Of a DNA stretch of 64,000 nt, positions 47,035 to 61,100 are shown one piece after another. This stretch comes from Lepidonotus clava. Lineage: Eukaryota > Annelida > Polychaeta > Phyllodocida > Polynoidae. Below the pieces are notes generated by a model. That model had not been told where the DNA came from. It saw only the letters and a list, made by a program, of their open reading frames with translations, and ran no database searches. Position 1 is the first letter of the stretch. Every line of letters starts with the position of its first letter. Both the position numbers and the translations under genes were made by a program. The DNA lies in NCBI GenBank assembly GCA_936440205.1, contig OW387133.1, positions 48,696,374 to 48,760,373 of the forward strand, written 5' to 3'.

Positions 47035-50000
47035 GCCATCCCATATTGGGTGTATCCTGGGATTGGACAAGATTCGGCAAAATGGACATATATAAGTCAT
47101 CCTTGTCTCCTGGAGTTTGGGTTACTAAAATAAGCAAAGATATATAATTTTCTATATCCCCAAGTACTGTTAGAACATTAATTAGGCCTATCATTTCATA
47201 AATTTTGTCAATTGAAAGATTTGCAGGTTTGCCAGACAATCAAAACACTGTTTTTCAGGGCAAAATAGGATTGGAAATGATAAGTTATAGGCTTTATCAT
47301 TGGTTCCTATGGGGAAAAGTGCAAAATATAAGTTAACATTTTATTAATTTTAGGAGCAATCTGTCAACTTAATTGCTTTGGTTAATTTTGTATAATGCAA
47401 CTGTCTTCAGGGAATAAGCAAGAAGGCAATTTTGAGAATATTTCTTGTTAAATTTTATTGCTGGGATGGGCTTATTTGTATCTATTATACCATTTGAAAA
47501 TGACATTGGGTACTTTGAATCAAAACAAAATGCAAAAGAAAAAAGCCCCCCCCCCAAAAAAAAAGGTCAATGTATAAACATATATTCCTAATTAGGGCCA
47601 ATCTACAGGGGCTTATCCAGGATTTCTAGAAAGTAGGGAGGCACCTACATTCAAAACGTCCCGGCTCCCCAATTTTACATTGAAAATTTCAATATTTGGC
47701 CCAAAAACGGGGGCATCTGGATCCATCCCTAATTAAGAATTACCTTTTGCTATGGAAACGGTTTGGTCATATGCATTATTCTCGAAAGATACATGCATTC
47801 TTTGATATGTTATATCTTTTGACAGAAATTAAAGTTGCTTTTGAGGCACTTAAGGGCAATCACGCCATTGTGCACGTGCACCACGGCCGTGCAGCCTGCC
47901 CACATAGTATACATTGTTATCCACACAGTAAGCAAGTAAAATGTGCCTTATGATCTGGAGAACATGATAAAGGTATCAAATCATCAGATTTTATGGATGA
48001 TACATAGGTTAGAAATAAAACTAGATTAAAAATTCTGAAAAATCTCTCCATTTCAGGCATATAATAGGCTTTCCTGTCATAATAAGTATGGTGACCCTAT
48101 ATTTTTATCATTTGTAATAGTCCCTTATATGCTTCCAGACATTGTATGCAACTTTTAAAGAATTCTGGGTATCAGATATTTTGTTATGAATTTTTTCCAT
48201 GTTTTTAATACTTTTTAAGATTTTTGAACAGCAGCCTGTTGACATTATTCCTGGCATGTCGACAACATAACATATGTTCCCTACCATGGTTTGGTGATTT
48301 ATAGAAGACCTATTTTAAGCACCTGCAGGCTAATTTTGGCCAATTTTGTCGACAAAATCCATGGAAAACCTATAGAAGATATGAAAATAATTCCTATAAA
48401 TCCATCTGCAGTGAATGATTTTGCAAACAACTCAGGAAATATTAATGTATATGGATACTGATTTAAAAAATAATGATGACAAGTTTTTCACAAAGTTAAT
48501 TTACAAAATAATAATGATAAAATATATGAAAATTTGTATACTAAAGTCATGAGTTATGTCGATATATTACCCAGAATGCATGCTGTTTTGGGCTAACCTG
48601 CAGGTATAACTCACAAAACTGGCTATCCGTGGTTGGGAGAATTGACTTAAATATGTTATTTCATATATGCATGAATATTGTCACAACAAAATAATTGTGA
48701 CCAATTGTGGGAATTGGTGTCCTAGAGGGGGAAAGTATGAATTTGAATTCACAATCATACCTTTCAAACAATGCAAACTATGTTTAAATATTCCTATTAT
48801 AGGCTGAGATATGGGAGTTCAAACTTCCCTACTGGGTAGACACTGGCACACCCCTGTTTTACCATCTATGCTCCATTTCCATATTATAGCTCCTTCAACC
48901 AAACCATATTTTAGTTTAAAAAAGACAATTTTCTTAATAATCACTATTATTCAAAATGTGATAACTTTCCATACAGATCTTCATTCAAATAACAGTTTTT
49001 ATTATTGGGAAGTGAAAACCCGTTATTACTTAACTTGATAAAAATATTTTATGTAATCTGAACATTCCTTTTTCTGTTGCCATGGTAACAAGATAAGGTT
49101 CCTTATCATAACACCCTTTTTTCAGAGGGACGTTGCTTTCTAAATTACCCATAATGCAACTTTCATAAATAAATAGAAAGTCTTTGTGCTCATAATATTA
49201 ATCTCTGGAAAATTCTGTCCAAGTCACATTTATTAAGAAAATTTGCATCATTAGCTTGTTTTCATCAATAAGTTACTTAATAATGGATATAGAGCAAAAT
49301 AACTTAAATCCCACTAGGTTACCATATCTCGTGACTGGTCACATATAAAGATACATTGTGAAAGTATTCATTATATGTGTAAATGTAAGACATTTTATTC
49401 AGTTTTTTTTATTTCTTTAAGCTACCGACCATAAGAATAGAAATGTATCTTAATGTTATTCAAAAAAAATCTTAAAATCTCAGAAGTTTCCACGGTGACC
49501 CCCTATATTTATTTCAATTTTGGATTACATAGATGAATATCTCTTGTTGTGCAAAGTTTTAGAAAAATCTGAGTATCAGATCCATTATGGCGTGATTGTC
49601 TTTAATGTATCAAAATTTAGAGAATTTCATGGAGCTCTTGCATTTAGTATTTATGATGCTTTTATTACAAAATGATCACTTTCAAAATTTAATGTTTTAT
49701 AAACCAAAAAAAACAACGAAACGGTTGCTATTGCAACCAAAATTTCAAATTATTGTTTTTCCTCAATTTTTAGGTCATTAGCTAGAGAATGATATAATTT
49801 AATATGTCCCGCAGGGAAAAGATATTTAAAAAAATTAATCATTAATCAAAAATACATCCATTTTGACCAATTGTAGGACCAGGAGCATGGCAGTTGAATA
49901 CCTCCATATCGCCTATAGGTATTTACCATCTATTTTTGAGTAGCATGGTATACAGTTAATTGTGAAACCTATGATCATTTTCAGTTTTCGCGCACCTGCT

Positions 50001-51849
50001 GACTCTTTTCACCAATAAACGTGTCAGTTTATGCGCATTTTTTATTTTTATTTTTATTATCATCTAACAACTATCTAATAAAAAGAAATACTCTTCATTA
50101 TAAATTTACATCCATACGCGGGGGGGCCATCTTGACAATAAACTTTAAAGGAAACCTTGCACATAAATTCATGAAGTGCTATTTTTTGTGTAATAACCTT
50201 GACAGAAGTATTCTGAGAATATGTCAAAAGTAAAGATTTGAAAATGTTGAGGTCCAAGGGAGTGATTGAGAAAAAAGAATTTCTTTTTGGGAATTCCCTG
50301 AATGTTGAGCTTCTCAGTACTCCCCTTGCTACGTCACAACTATGGGAATTCCCTCTAAAGTAACTTTGGGATTCACTGATTAATAAATGGTTGTACATTA
50401 ATATATATATTAATTTATTATGAGCTGCATTGGACCAAATATATATAATTTGGGTTAGAAAGTATAACCCATATTAGAAATTCTACAGGGATGGGGAATC
50501 CCTTCTAAGGACAGATGGGATTCCCCCAGGAACTCCCCTTGCTACGTCATAAATTAGGGAATTTCCCTTAAAAAATGAATAATAAACTAGTTTTTTTAAT
50601 GTTCCATAAGTGTGTGTAAACTATATATTTTCCTTCCATTTTGCGTCTGGCTCCCTCCTAGGCCCTACATCCGCCCCTGATAGTGGCATATTCTCGTTTA
50701 AGAAGCTTCCTTATTTATCATGAACTCTTTTAATTTGTCAAATTACTGAATTGAATTAATTTCTGGATGTAGGCCTACTGAAAATTAAATTAATTCCATA
50801 TTATTACTATGCACGAAGAAAGGTTGACTTTAAAAGTTATGGAAAAAGGCATTTTTTCCAAACAACCATAACTTTCTAGGTAAATGAGCTATAGTATTAC
50901 TTCATATACCATAGGATTCAGAATGGATTGGACAATCCATCCAGACTTGCTTTGTAAAACATATCATAGAATGAAAACGTTCTATTTAGAACCAAATTCG
51001 GAAAAATGAAAAAAACTTTTACTATTAACTCATACAATCTGATTTGAGGCTCTATAGAAAGAATGTAATGTTTGTGATATGTTAAAATAAATTTAATAGG
51101 CACATCTGTCTTTACTTGAAGATTACAATAATGTATGATGTTAGTGGCTGTTATGTATATTTATAATTTTACAGCTTAATATTTAAAAATTCAAAATGGC
51201 CAAAAAGTGCAAAAATTGATGATTTCAGACATTCCCTATGGGGATTTACTATAGGATTTGGTTGTAAATGTGAAAATTTGGAATATGAAAGGTCTTTTGT
51301 CCATCAAATCATTAAAAATTGGACTATAATGTTGTATAACCACTTAAAAGAAAGACGATAATATCTTCTATATCCTCAGGCATCCAATAAATGAATCTAA
51401 GGTTCCTATGGTGTTATTTACATGCTTCATAAATGGCTGTAAAAAGAAGAAAAAGTCAACCTTTCTTAGAGCATGGGTCTAGGCCTATTTCATACAAAAT
51501 GAAGGCAGAATCTACAAAGTTTTAAATGAGCAAGAATCTGCCACTTTTTGTTCAGCTATGTAAAACTATCCTTTCATTAAATGCTGATCGTTTTGAGAAA
51601 GAAAATAGATCTACTAAATTTTTGTTTGCTGGAGCACGCCCTCCCCCCCCCCCCCCTTTTTTTTTAATGTTTTTTTTCTTCTCTCTCTCCAAATTCCTGG
51701 ATCCGCCCCTGCAAGCGGCACCTGTGCGTAAGCCAAGCAAAAAAAAAAGATGTGAAAACATTCTCCAAAATCCATTGCGCGTGCCAGATGAGGTGAAGCA
51801 TCGGTATCTTTATTATTTGGCTTTCACATGTCTTCACGGTCGGATCTAG

Positions 51850-52113
51850 TAGCAAAAGCCTGAAGAGGTGCGAGCGCGACCTGTGGCGGGAGCCGGGGCT
51901 TCCTGCCGGGCGCGGGGCGGGCACAGCCTCCGGTTGGGCTTGTTTTCAGTGACGTATGCGGTGCCCCGATCTGATTGGCTGACGGACCAACAGGACGCCG
52001 TTGTGCGCCATGTTCAAAACAACGTGGTGCTGATCATCCATGTAGGACTTGGGTAAAATTCACCGGGAAAGACGTACGGGGGTAAATATTGGACTGTACC
52101 TTATATCACAAAG
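51850..52113 (+). promoter_or_regulatory. GC-rich promoter of the NET1/ARHGEF3-like gene
   Basis: After about 6 kb of AT-rich sequence the composition turns GC- and CpG-rich (for example GCCGGGCGCGGGGCGGG near 51910). It contains a CRE-like TGACGTA (about 51950) and an inverted CCAAT box (ATTGG, 51974-51978) 136 bp before the start codon. No TATA box is evident. It could serve both the NET1-like gene and an antisense transcript. Confidence 0.6.
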
Positions 52114-52175
52114 ATGGAGAACGTTATGAGCCATCACCAGTTATCGCGAAGATGCTCAGAAGCAGACTTAAAACG
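52114..52175 (+). CDS. NET1: NET1-like first coding exon
   Basis: ATG at 52114 opens MENVMSHHQLSRRCSEADLK and ends CG|gtaagt in phase 2. The next exon begins with the one base needed and is open upstream of its own ATG (PCHIGTLHNLDNLMFKSP). Phase agreement and the adjacent GC-rich promoter support it. Starting at the ATG at 57233 instead would give 675 aa. Confidence 0.7.
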
Positions 52176-55100
52176 GTAAGTATTACCTGACCTATTTTTT
52201 TTCCAGATGCGATCGGTGTTCAAAATGACCGATGGCGAAGGAGGTGGAGGTTCGGCCGGGAGGTTCGGTTTCAAATACGAACTCTACTCCTGTAATTTAG
52301 GCTTCTTATAGACATTAGTTTACGGTTATTTATCCTGTTTTGCCACGGAATTAATTAATATGTTATGTCTATCTTGTAAAAAAAATAATGTGGCCGGCAA
52401 GAACCTTTGTCTGGGCCTGGGGGAGTTGGGTCGCGACCGATAACGTCGGTCGGCAGGCGGGACTCGGGAGGCTGCGTGCCGTAACTAAAGTGGGGCAGGC
52501 CGGACCCGCCCGCACCATCTCAGCAGGACACGGTCAAATTGCTATGTTCCACTGCATTTGTTCGGTAATTCTTAATATTTAGGACAACGATGTTGTTAGC
52601 ATTAATATTACATAATTAAAAATGAGGTTTACACCTACCTCGTCCGACAGCCTGAGCCAGCCTCGTCACTGTCAGACTTCACTCTTGTGACTTGTCAACT
52701 TCTTCAAGTTCTTGTCGATGTCTTGTTTTCCAATTTTTAGTTTGATTTAACGTTAACACTGTTGCAGTTAGATTTAAGCAGAGAAAAGTATAGTATAATT
52801 CTCTCTGAGTTCAGATAACAATGTCAATAATGAATTGCATCTCTTAAGTTATACAAATTGTTCTGTTTCCTGAAGGTATAGTTACCTATCACTGTGCTGC
52901 GGACATTCTCTGTAGACTAGCAGTGTAGGTAATACACCAGCCCAGGGTGCCAACCAAACAGGGAAAACAGGGAAAATGGCAAAAAAAAATCCCTGACAGG
53001 GAAAACACAGGGAACTCGTAAATTTTGCCAAAACACAGCAAAAACCCAAATTTTATTTGACCAGGTTCTGAAATTCCTGATTCTCAAGATATTAGGGTTT
53101 CAACTTTTTGCTGGATATGACGGCCGGCAAACAGGGAAAAATTGCTGTGGGACAGGGAAATCTCAGGGAAAACACAGGGAATTCAAAAACCAGAATTGGT
53201 CTTGATATAACATGTTAGTTGAAAAATTGCCGAGTAGACCTTAAACTCCAACGCATCATCATCAAGGCCTACTAAGAATATTCTTTAAAGTATAACGTTA
53301 AACTTAAAATGGTTTTGTCAGGCAGGTCCTTGCCTAGGCTAGGCCTAGTCATCAAGTGTCAAAATCCCTGACCATTAAAGGTGTCAATGGGCGGCAGGTG
53401 CCGTCCTGTGGTTGCAGAAGGCGTAGTGTTGTGACCACTCTCCAGTGCGGTGGCATGGGCATTCACACATACTGCTGACACGTTGGTTAGTTGTGTCACC
53501 ACAATAGACACTCATTTGCTTACCACTCATTACTCTTAGTTACGCGCACCAGCACAGTACAATAGCTCAGCTTCGTCCTAATAACCATGGGGAAGGCACT
53601 TATGTGTCAACTAATAAATAGTAAGTATTTGGTGTATCCAAACATTGTGCAGCATCAGAGTTAGATGATTTCTGTCCCCCTGTAATGTTATATCTGCACA
53701 CTGCCTAAAACCGTAAACAGTGTATGATACTGATAGTTATTAAAGCAATCACATACTCATGATATAATGATATCCTATTACAGGTAGACCAGTATGGAAT
53801 CAATCACGGGTTTCCCAACTTTTTATTGTGAGAAAAACAAACACACAAAAAAAGAAAAAAAAAATATTGTAAGAAGATTTTAATACTTCATTTTATCCCA
53901 CAGAATACACGGCTTAAATGTTATTAATAATATCATTCCGCAGATTATTTTGTGACGTTAGAAAAGTATTAAGTTTTCCTCTCAGTCATTTTAATTTGGA
54001 TACGTCTTTAAATACTGTCAATGGTACAAGCAAAGCTCAGTTGTATGCGTAAATGTTACTATTGTAGTATAAAGTCCAAAGTAGAGGCATTATTCTAAAA
54101 AAGAGGTATGCATGGTCAAGTGCACGGCTTATCAAACTATTATAAAGCATTAACATCAATCATGTTTCCATTATTGGTGGAATTTATTATCTATTTGAAA
54201 GCAGAAATACTTGACAGGTTATCGAATGTTGACGTTGGTCATTTGCGCAGGTGTCTAAGTTTAGCCCTTGCATTCTGTGCATTACTTACAAGCACTTATC
54301 TCAAAGTCATTAAGCTGACTGGGTATCATTAGAAGCCCCCATCCCCCATTCCCAATGCCAATGGGCGGTATGTTTTATCTGAAGCCCTTAGAAGTGTGCC
54401 GTCACAGGGGCAGAAGCCGCGGGGCCTTTGATCCTTCCCTGAGGCCCACGGCCGCCCGCGGTAAGCCCTGCCGGTCGCCAGCCTAATGACCAACTTAGTC
54501 TAGCCTGCAGTTTACCAAGCCTAAAACAAAAGTCGCACGCCTGACCTCCCGCTGTCAACCTAAAAGATATTGGGCGATTATACTTATTACTTGGGACAGA
54601 AAATTGGCCAAGGCTTAGTGTGGAGGGGGTTGGGTCTTAGAAGCGGCGGCCCCCTGTAGTTCTATTTTGAAAAAATTATCAACACATTCCTCTTCCTAAT
54701 ACGAATACGTAATACTATTCTTTCAATCTAACACGCATTTAGAAGGTCCCCGTTCTTGTTATTATAAAGGGAAATAGACGAATAGAAAAATGTCATCGTA
54801 AGTCCGTTTCAGTGATTTCCGTCCGTTCCATGTCCCATCCTCATCTGAAATCCTGCCAGGACTCATTGATAATGTCCTATTCAAGGCGGTTGTGGGTCAC
54901 CCTGTGGTTTGTATGCTTTGACGTCAGGACATGTCCGTTTAGCCCGAGGCTACTTCCATAAAACAGATCAAAGCTTTTGACACTAAAACATTTTTTTGTA
55001 TGTTTGCATATGTGATACTTAATTTACAGAGGCGGTTGTGGGTAGAAGTTTGAACTAATTGTTACAAACATCAAAGGTAATGATTTTGCTGTAGTGGGCT

Positions 55101-58100
55101 GAGAAAAAATAAGTTTTTTTTATTACCGTAATTATCAAAACGATGAAGTGGTGATGAGGTTCAATGATTCATTGATGAATGTCGAAAGAGCATCTAGTCA
55201 AAAGCTCGTTCTGTATCTGCGAGATAATCACACGGAGCTCTCAGCCCCGGCATTGTGTGGAAGATCTCCTTTGAAGATTAGGTTAACCCCTCGGTAGGAT
55301 CACCAACTTAGAGAAACGTGTGACTCCACTTCAGAACGTTGTATAAGATAGCCTCTCTTTTATGTCTGAAGTATTCTATGCGCAAGTCAAAAGATCTGTA
55401 CACAGAGAAACCTATGGTCGTCTTTTGTGAACAAATGTCCTGCAGGGGTGGTCACCAGGTGTACGCCTAAATCGGATTATGATAGCAGTCCTTGAAGTTC
55501 TAAGGCTCTTGTGTGACTCGATAGCCGAATCCACTAGAGTGTATTCTCAGATATATACAGGTATGCATTGATGCGTATATAATCTACTAAACTTCGAATA
55601 GGTGCCATCTTACGAGAGCCCCCTCCCCCCCCCCTCCTATTCTCAGCCCACTCCAGTCCCCCTCAAATACAGTATTACTTAATGATATTGATGTTGTTCT
55701 TTGTTTCATAACGTAATGTTCTACCGCTAGTTCTACTCTATTTAAACATGACAACAGTTAACATAATTATATGCCAATTAAATGCATAATACATGTCAAC
55801 ATTAGATTCTCCGAACAAAAACGCCATTATCCACATTATGTCCGTTTCATGAGTATAGCTCTGACATTTCAAACTTTGGCAGATGGCCAATGTATTTGGT
55901 TTTCACGTGTTGTGTTCCTTTGAAGTTATTAAGCACCTGATTCACCCAGCCCACACACCGATCTATCATCTGAAACAATAGACTGGTGGGTGATTCTTGT
56001 CACTTTATTGCCACATCGCTGAATTACAGTAATACTAGATATATTCACGTGTAAAATCTATTTTGTTAAAAACATTTTTAATGTATTATGAGGACTTTCT
56101 CAGTCCTACACAAAGGTAGGGAGCTAGGTTCGTCATTCATGATCATTCCTTAGTATGATGAGTAGCAATATTAAACATGGGTTTAAAAAACAATGAATAA
56201 AAGAGACAAAATAAAGAAAACAAACGAACAACAATAAAACAGGGGGGAAAAGGAAAGATAAATGCATAATCCAAAGTCAGAGAAATTTTTCTTAGTCCGA
56301 CTCTCTTCCTGTGTTGACAATAGTTTGCAACAGAGATTTCAAAGCCCAAATCTGCTCCTCTAGAGTGAGACCCAGGGAAGGTCTGTGGTCGGATTACAGA
56401 GATGTTGACTCACCCCGTCCTGCCAGCAGCAGGCGGCCTCCTAGACCGGCTGTCACATTACCCACTCAGGTCGCAGTTGTCAGTTTTTTTGCCCCAGTGT
56501 CATCCACCGGCCGCTGCCTTGTGGACACAGAGCAGAGGAATGTAGAGGTGGGCGGCCAAGCCTCTCTGCGCCTAACACCGTGTGAATAGAACTCATCACC
56601 TTAGTCTGTTATACTGAATAGCGCCTGCCCGAAACGGTTACAGGTAGACGACGGTACAGGTAGAGATACACAGATTACAGGTAGGAATTACAGGCATGTG
56701 GAGTGTACCGATTTATTTTTTAGGGAGATTATCAAAAGCATTCATTTTCATTTCATTTTGAAATTCATGAAAAACAAGAGGAACTAGGGCATGCGATGAA
56801 TCATCGTTTTAGATAAACACGTTGCGCTGATATATCACAATTTGTTCTTAAAGAAGGTAGATGTTACTTGCGCGAGCGATAAGAGGTAATTGATGTTGAG
56901 ATATAGATACTTTTCATTGGGTCGGTCTGTTTGTAACCCAAGATGGGCAGTATCGTTACTGTTAGTACACAGCAAACATAGAGGTGTCGTTGTTTAAACG
57001 TTTAGTACCTGGTGACCTGGTGATGTGTCCTGGGCCTCTGCCTCCAACTGGGAGACAACACACCTTTCCTCAGTTTGTCTTTTCCCTCTCATCTTTGAGA
57101 AAGGTACCTATCGACAGGAAACTCCCACTATATTCTTTCAGTTCTTTTTCCTTTCCTATAATTTGTCATTTAAAATCATTTGTTTCTTTCAGACCCTGCC
57201 ACATAGGGACGTTGCATAATTTGGACAACCTTATGTTCAAAAGTCCCACTTTGGACATGACACCAAAGGTATGTACTATAACATAGTCTAAAGATTGATG
57301 TTTTTTCTGAATTTCCATTACCTGTCTGTTATATGAAATTTAATCGTTACATTTTCTTTAAAGAATTAAGTTGTTGAATGTTTTGTTTTACATCTCACTT
57401 ATCAGCTTTTCAACGGTTCTTAAGAGTCAGGGGTATGATATTTGACTTTTAAAAAAATGACAATGACATGTTTTTTTACTTCTCTACTATATAGCGGAAA
57501 CGAAAGCGACACAAAGCTGATGAACCAGATGAGGATACGCTGAGCCTCCAGAGTGTGGATTTGGTAGGTGTATTAATTTTAAGTGTGTAAATAAATTGGA
57601 AAATAAAAAGTTACAATATGCCTCAATCACTCAAAATGATATTTAGATATCTTCGGGAACAAAATCAAAAAGTACATTTTAAAATCTGAGCAAACTGTTT
57701 CTTGAATGCAAAATAATTCTATGAGAAATTGTGTTTTTGCTTATAGGATACTAAAAAGAGGAGAAGATCATCACTGGCAAAGATGACATCACTATCAAAT
57801 TTACTCTCACCTATCAATAAGCCAGTCAAGAAAATGGGACAGTCCCTCTCGGTAAGTGTAATGTACTGTAGTACTTCCCTATCCTCCACACAAACTGAGT
57901 TCATATCTCAAACAGTGAGTCGCACCTTTCAAACAAACATAATTACGTAGGATGTCGCAGTAGTATCTTTAAGCACACGTATAACACAAATAACGTTCAT
58001 TTTTGGAACCATCTTTCCTATACATTTGAACCAAACTTCATTTAATACGAAGACAACTTCCAGGATCCAAAATTAACGTCGGAATAAGCACAAAAATGGT

Positions 58101-61100
58101 ATGATGTTGTTGCCCTTTGCAGAAATCACTCAGTTTACGCAGTGTCCTCACTCCAATGAGGAAGTTGTTTTCCCGGGAGATCAAAAGTCATTTGTCTCAG
58201 CAGCCGCCTAAGCCGCACGTGCCCACTCCTATGAGGGCGCTGAGGCCTTCCTCCTCCAAAAGTCAAATCCCACAGCAACTACCTCCAAACCAGCCAAAGG
58301 TGAAGAGATAACGCCCCGCACGGCGGCATTACCTGGCTTTGATGACCATGGTTGTGGCCTAATTAATGGTTGATTAATTAAGCCAGCACTTCACTCATGC
58401 TTCCTGACATTAATGTGGACACTCACTGCCACCCTCCGCCCTAGTTGTTTTAGTTGTCTGTCCAACTCACCGTTACTAGCCTCAGACATGGATTCGTTTG
58501 AGTTCTTCTGACAGTCCATTAGCTCGCACCGTCTTTGTCGAATTACATATTAAAGCCATTTTTGTTTTTCCAAACTCGCAGATATTTGACTGCCTTGTCA
58601 ATTGCTCTTCTGATTCGTTCACTACGCCGCAGCTTCATCAACCCCGCTCCTTACCCATCCCACCTAAAACCTTACCCCTCATTTCCTGAGTATAACGAAC
58701 AGCTAAAGGACTGGCCGACGACGTCTAGTGTTAAGTCTTACTAAACGGAATGCCTACTTTTAAATATGTCGCATGGATTGACACGCACGTGAAACTAACC
58801 CACGTAACCCGAGGAGCGTTGTCATATTCATACCCATTGTCACTGTAGATATATTTATAAGGGTGATGGCGTTGGTATGGTCTCTGAGATAAGTACTCAC
58901 GTGCACCTTTCTAGACTTACGTGGAAGGTTATACACACATTTTTGAGTGGCGCTCGCGTCATGCCCATCTTAAGTCTTGAAATTTTTGGCTATGAAAAAA
59001 GTAAAATGTTAAAGAGATTTTTCGATATTTGGATCACAACAATGTTTTTTCCCTTCATAAACCGTAAATAATGATGTAAGTGATTTCTGGGAGGACTATG
59101 CAAATATTTTGATTGCTCTAGGTTTTCGATGTGCATTGGCTCGCAATTAAAGATAATCCATAATGGTTAACACTACCTGTTAGACATAGCCCAAGTTCTG
59201 AAAAGCATTTGCTTGTCTCAAGTTCTCAATGTTACCAAGAACCCTAACCTGTTACTTGTTCTAATAACAAAGACAAACCACAGATACCAATGATGCATAC
59301 TTGAGACAAAACCAAATTTGAAAATTAAAAGAAATGTCTCCCAAAACAGATAAGTTTCTTACTACATGAAATTCCGTATTTGAAAGAAACAGAAACAACA
59401 TTTTTTGATCAGAGTGCTATGGTTTCATAAAATTGTTAGGCCGCTAAGAATTTTCTTGTCTCACGTTCTCAACCTTACCAAGAACCCTAACCTGTTACTT
59501 GTTCTATTTACAAAGACAAACCACAGATGCCCATGGACCATAGGTGCATATTCGAGACGAAACCAAATTTGAAAATTAAAGTAAATGTCTTGCAATAGAG
59601 ATAATTACTAATTTCGACATTTTTTTCATGGAGTGCTAAGATTTCATAAAAATGGTTGGCCACTAAGAATTTCCTGACTGACACTCCCTCACGTGGTATT
59701 TTTGCTATTGCAGAGGACACTGAGCCTGAAGAACCTGCTGTCCCCGTCCCCCAGCAGGAAGAAGGACACCATCAAGTCATACCAGGGCCCGGCCCCAACA
59801 CCGCCAAAACGCCGACTCAGCACTTTCTGGTGCGAGACTGTTGAGGAGGACACCAAACAGAAATGTACCCACTCCGAGATGGAGAGGCAGGAGGTGAGGC
59901 ATGCCTTGTCCTATCAATGAAAATAAACATCAGTTTCTTTATCAATGTGTCATGATTTACATGCCTTACCAATCTTACCGCTGTAAGATAGTGGCTAGTC
60001 CCTTCTATAAGGCTTTATGATTAGCTGCTGGTTCAGAATTATGTAAGTTAGAACGATTTAGATACAAAGATGTAGACAAAGATAAGATAATACGAATTTT
60101 AATGAACGGTAACTGTTTTCTTTTAGACTATATTTGAGCTCTACCAGAACGAAGAGGATCTGATTGAGGACCTTAATATGGTAAAAACGGTAAGTTGATG
60201 TTCCTTCCACACATATAAAAGACTTAAAGATGTTGAAAATACACCAAACAGTTTTGATGGACCACGGCAATGAAGCATTCGACCTTAAACATTCTACCTT
60301 ACTTCTTTACGTCAGATGAAATTGCCTGGAAAAAAAGAACAATTATGAAAGATTACAGGTAGATGAAATACAGACCTCTATACATGTATTTGATATTTTT
60401 TTTCATTTACTCTTTACAGACATACCACGACTCTCTATGCAAACTTAAATTGATGACAGATGGGGAGCTCAAACAGATCTTTGGTTCCCTATACGAGCTG
60501 ATCCCACTCCACCAAGGTAAGGCTACAGTAACACATACATCTCAAGAAAGCTAATAGAATCAGTGCTACTTTTTCGAACTGTGTTCAACTTCAGCGAATA
60601 GCTGACAAAAAATATCGAGGTTTAGTTTTGTCAAGAAAAAGATGTATATCCTACAAATTATCAGACTAATTGAAATCATGTGAAAAGGATATTTCGTTAA
60701 GAAATAGCTAAGGTTTATGTCCTGGTTCTGCTACATATATACATTTTAATTTCCTGTCGTTAAAATTCTCATCTGACACGTAAATACTTTTCGAAGATTT
60801 TACACTAAGATGGCGTTGTCACTGCTTGTTTTGGGGGCGTAAATCATAATCTAATGTTCCTCTTTACCCGACAGATCTGGTGGATCAGCTCAGAGACCAG
60901 CGTTTGACTGACGGGACCACTGAGTTCATCGGAGAGGTGCTCCTCAATTGGGTGAGTTTTACTAATGTTCTTAATAATTTCTTATAACGGCTTGATACTC
61001 TCCTGGTATTCGGAATTACTTTAATGACGATAGGGTTATGGACTTGCGAGAAGGTATGATTCATGTAGTTTAAACAGATATGTAAGGAGTTACCATTGAC

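Larger units (their letters stand above)
45279..52113. other. head-to-head intergenic region
   Basis: 6.8 kb lie between the start codons of the IL17RD-like (-) and NET1/ARHGEF3-like (+) genes. The centre (about 46-51.7 kb) is very AT-rich repeat DNA without coding exons. It holds a family B MITE (45604-45751), a piggyBac-type element (45941-47034), hAT-like ends near 47607 (CAGGGGCTTATCCAGG), 50689 and 51714 (GGATCCGCCCCTG), and a roughly 216-bp spaced direct repeat around CTCCCCTTGCTACGTCA (50319 and 50536). No autonomous transposase is visible. Confidence 0.7.

Noticed and set aside
47607-51714. A 4.1-kb hAT element between CAGGGGCTTATCCAGG and CCTGGATCCGCCCCTG
   Set aside because: The ends are similar, but the flanking 8 bp do not match, another such end lies at 50689, and no transposase frame exists between them; unrelated degraded copies are more likely.
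54108-54332. 74-codon frame with a hydrophobic stretch
   Set aside because: No splice partner, no recognisable content, and it lies in an AT-rich intron.
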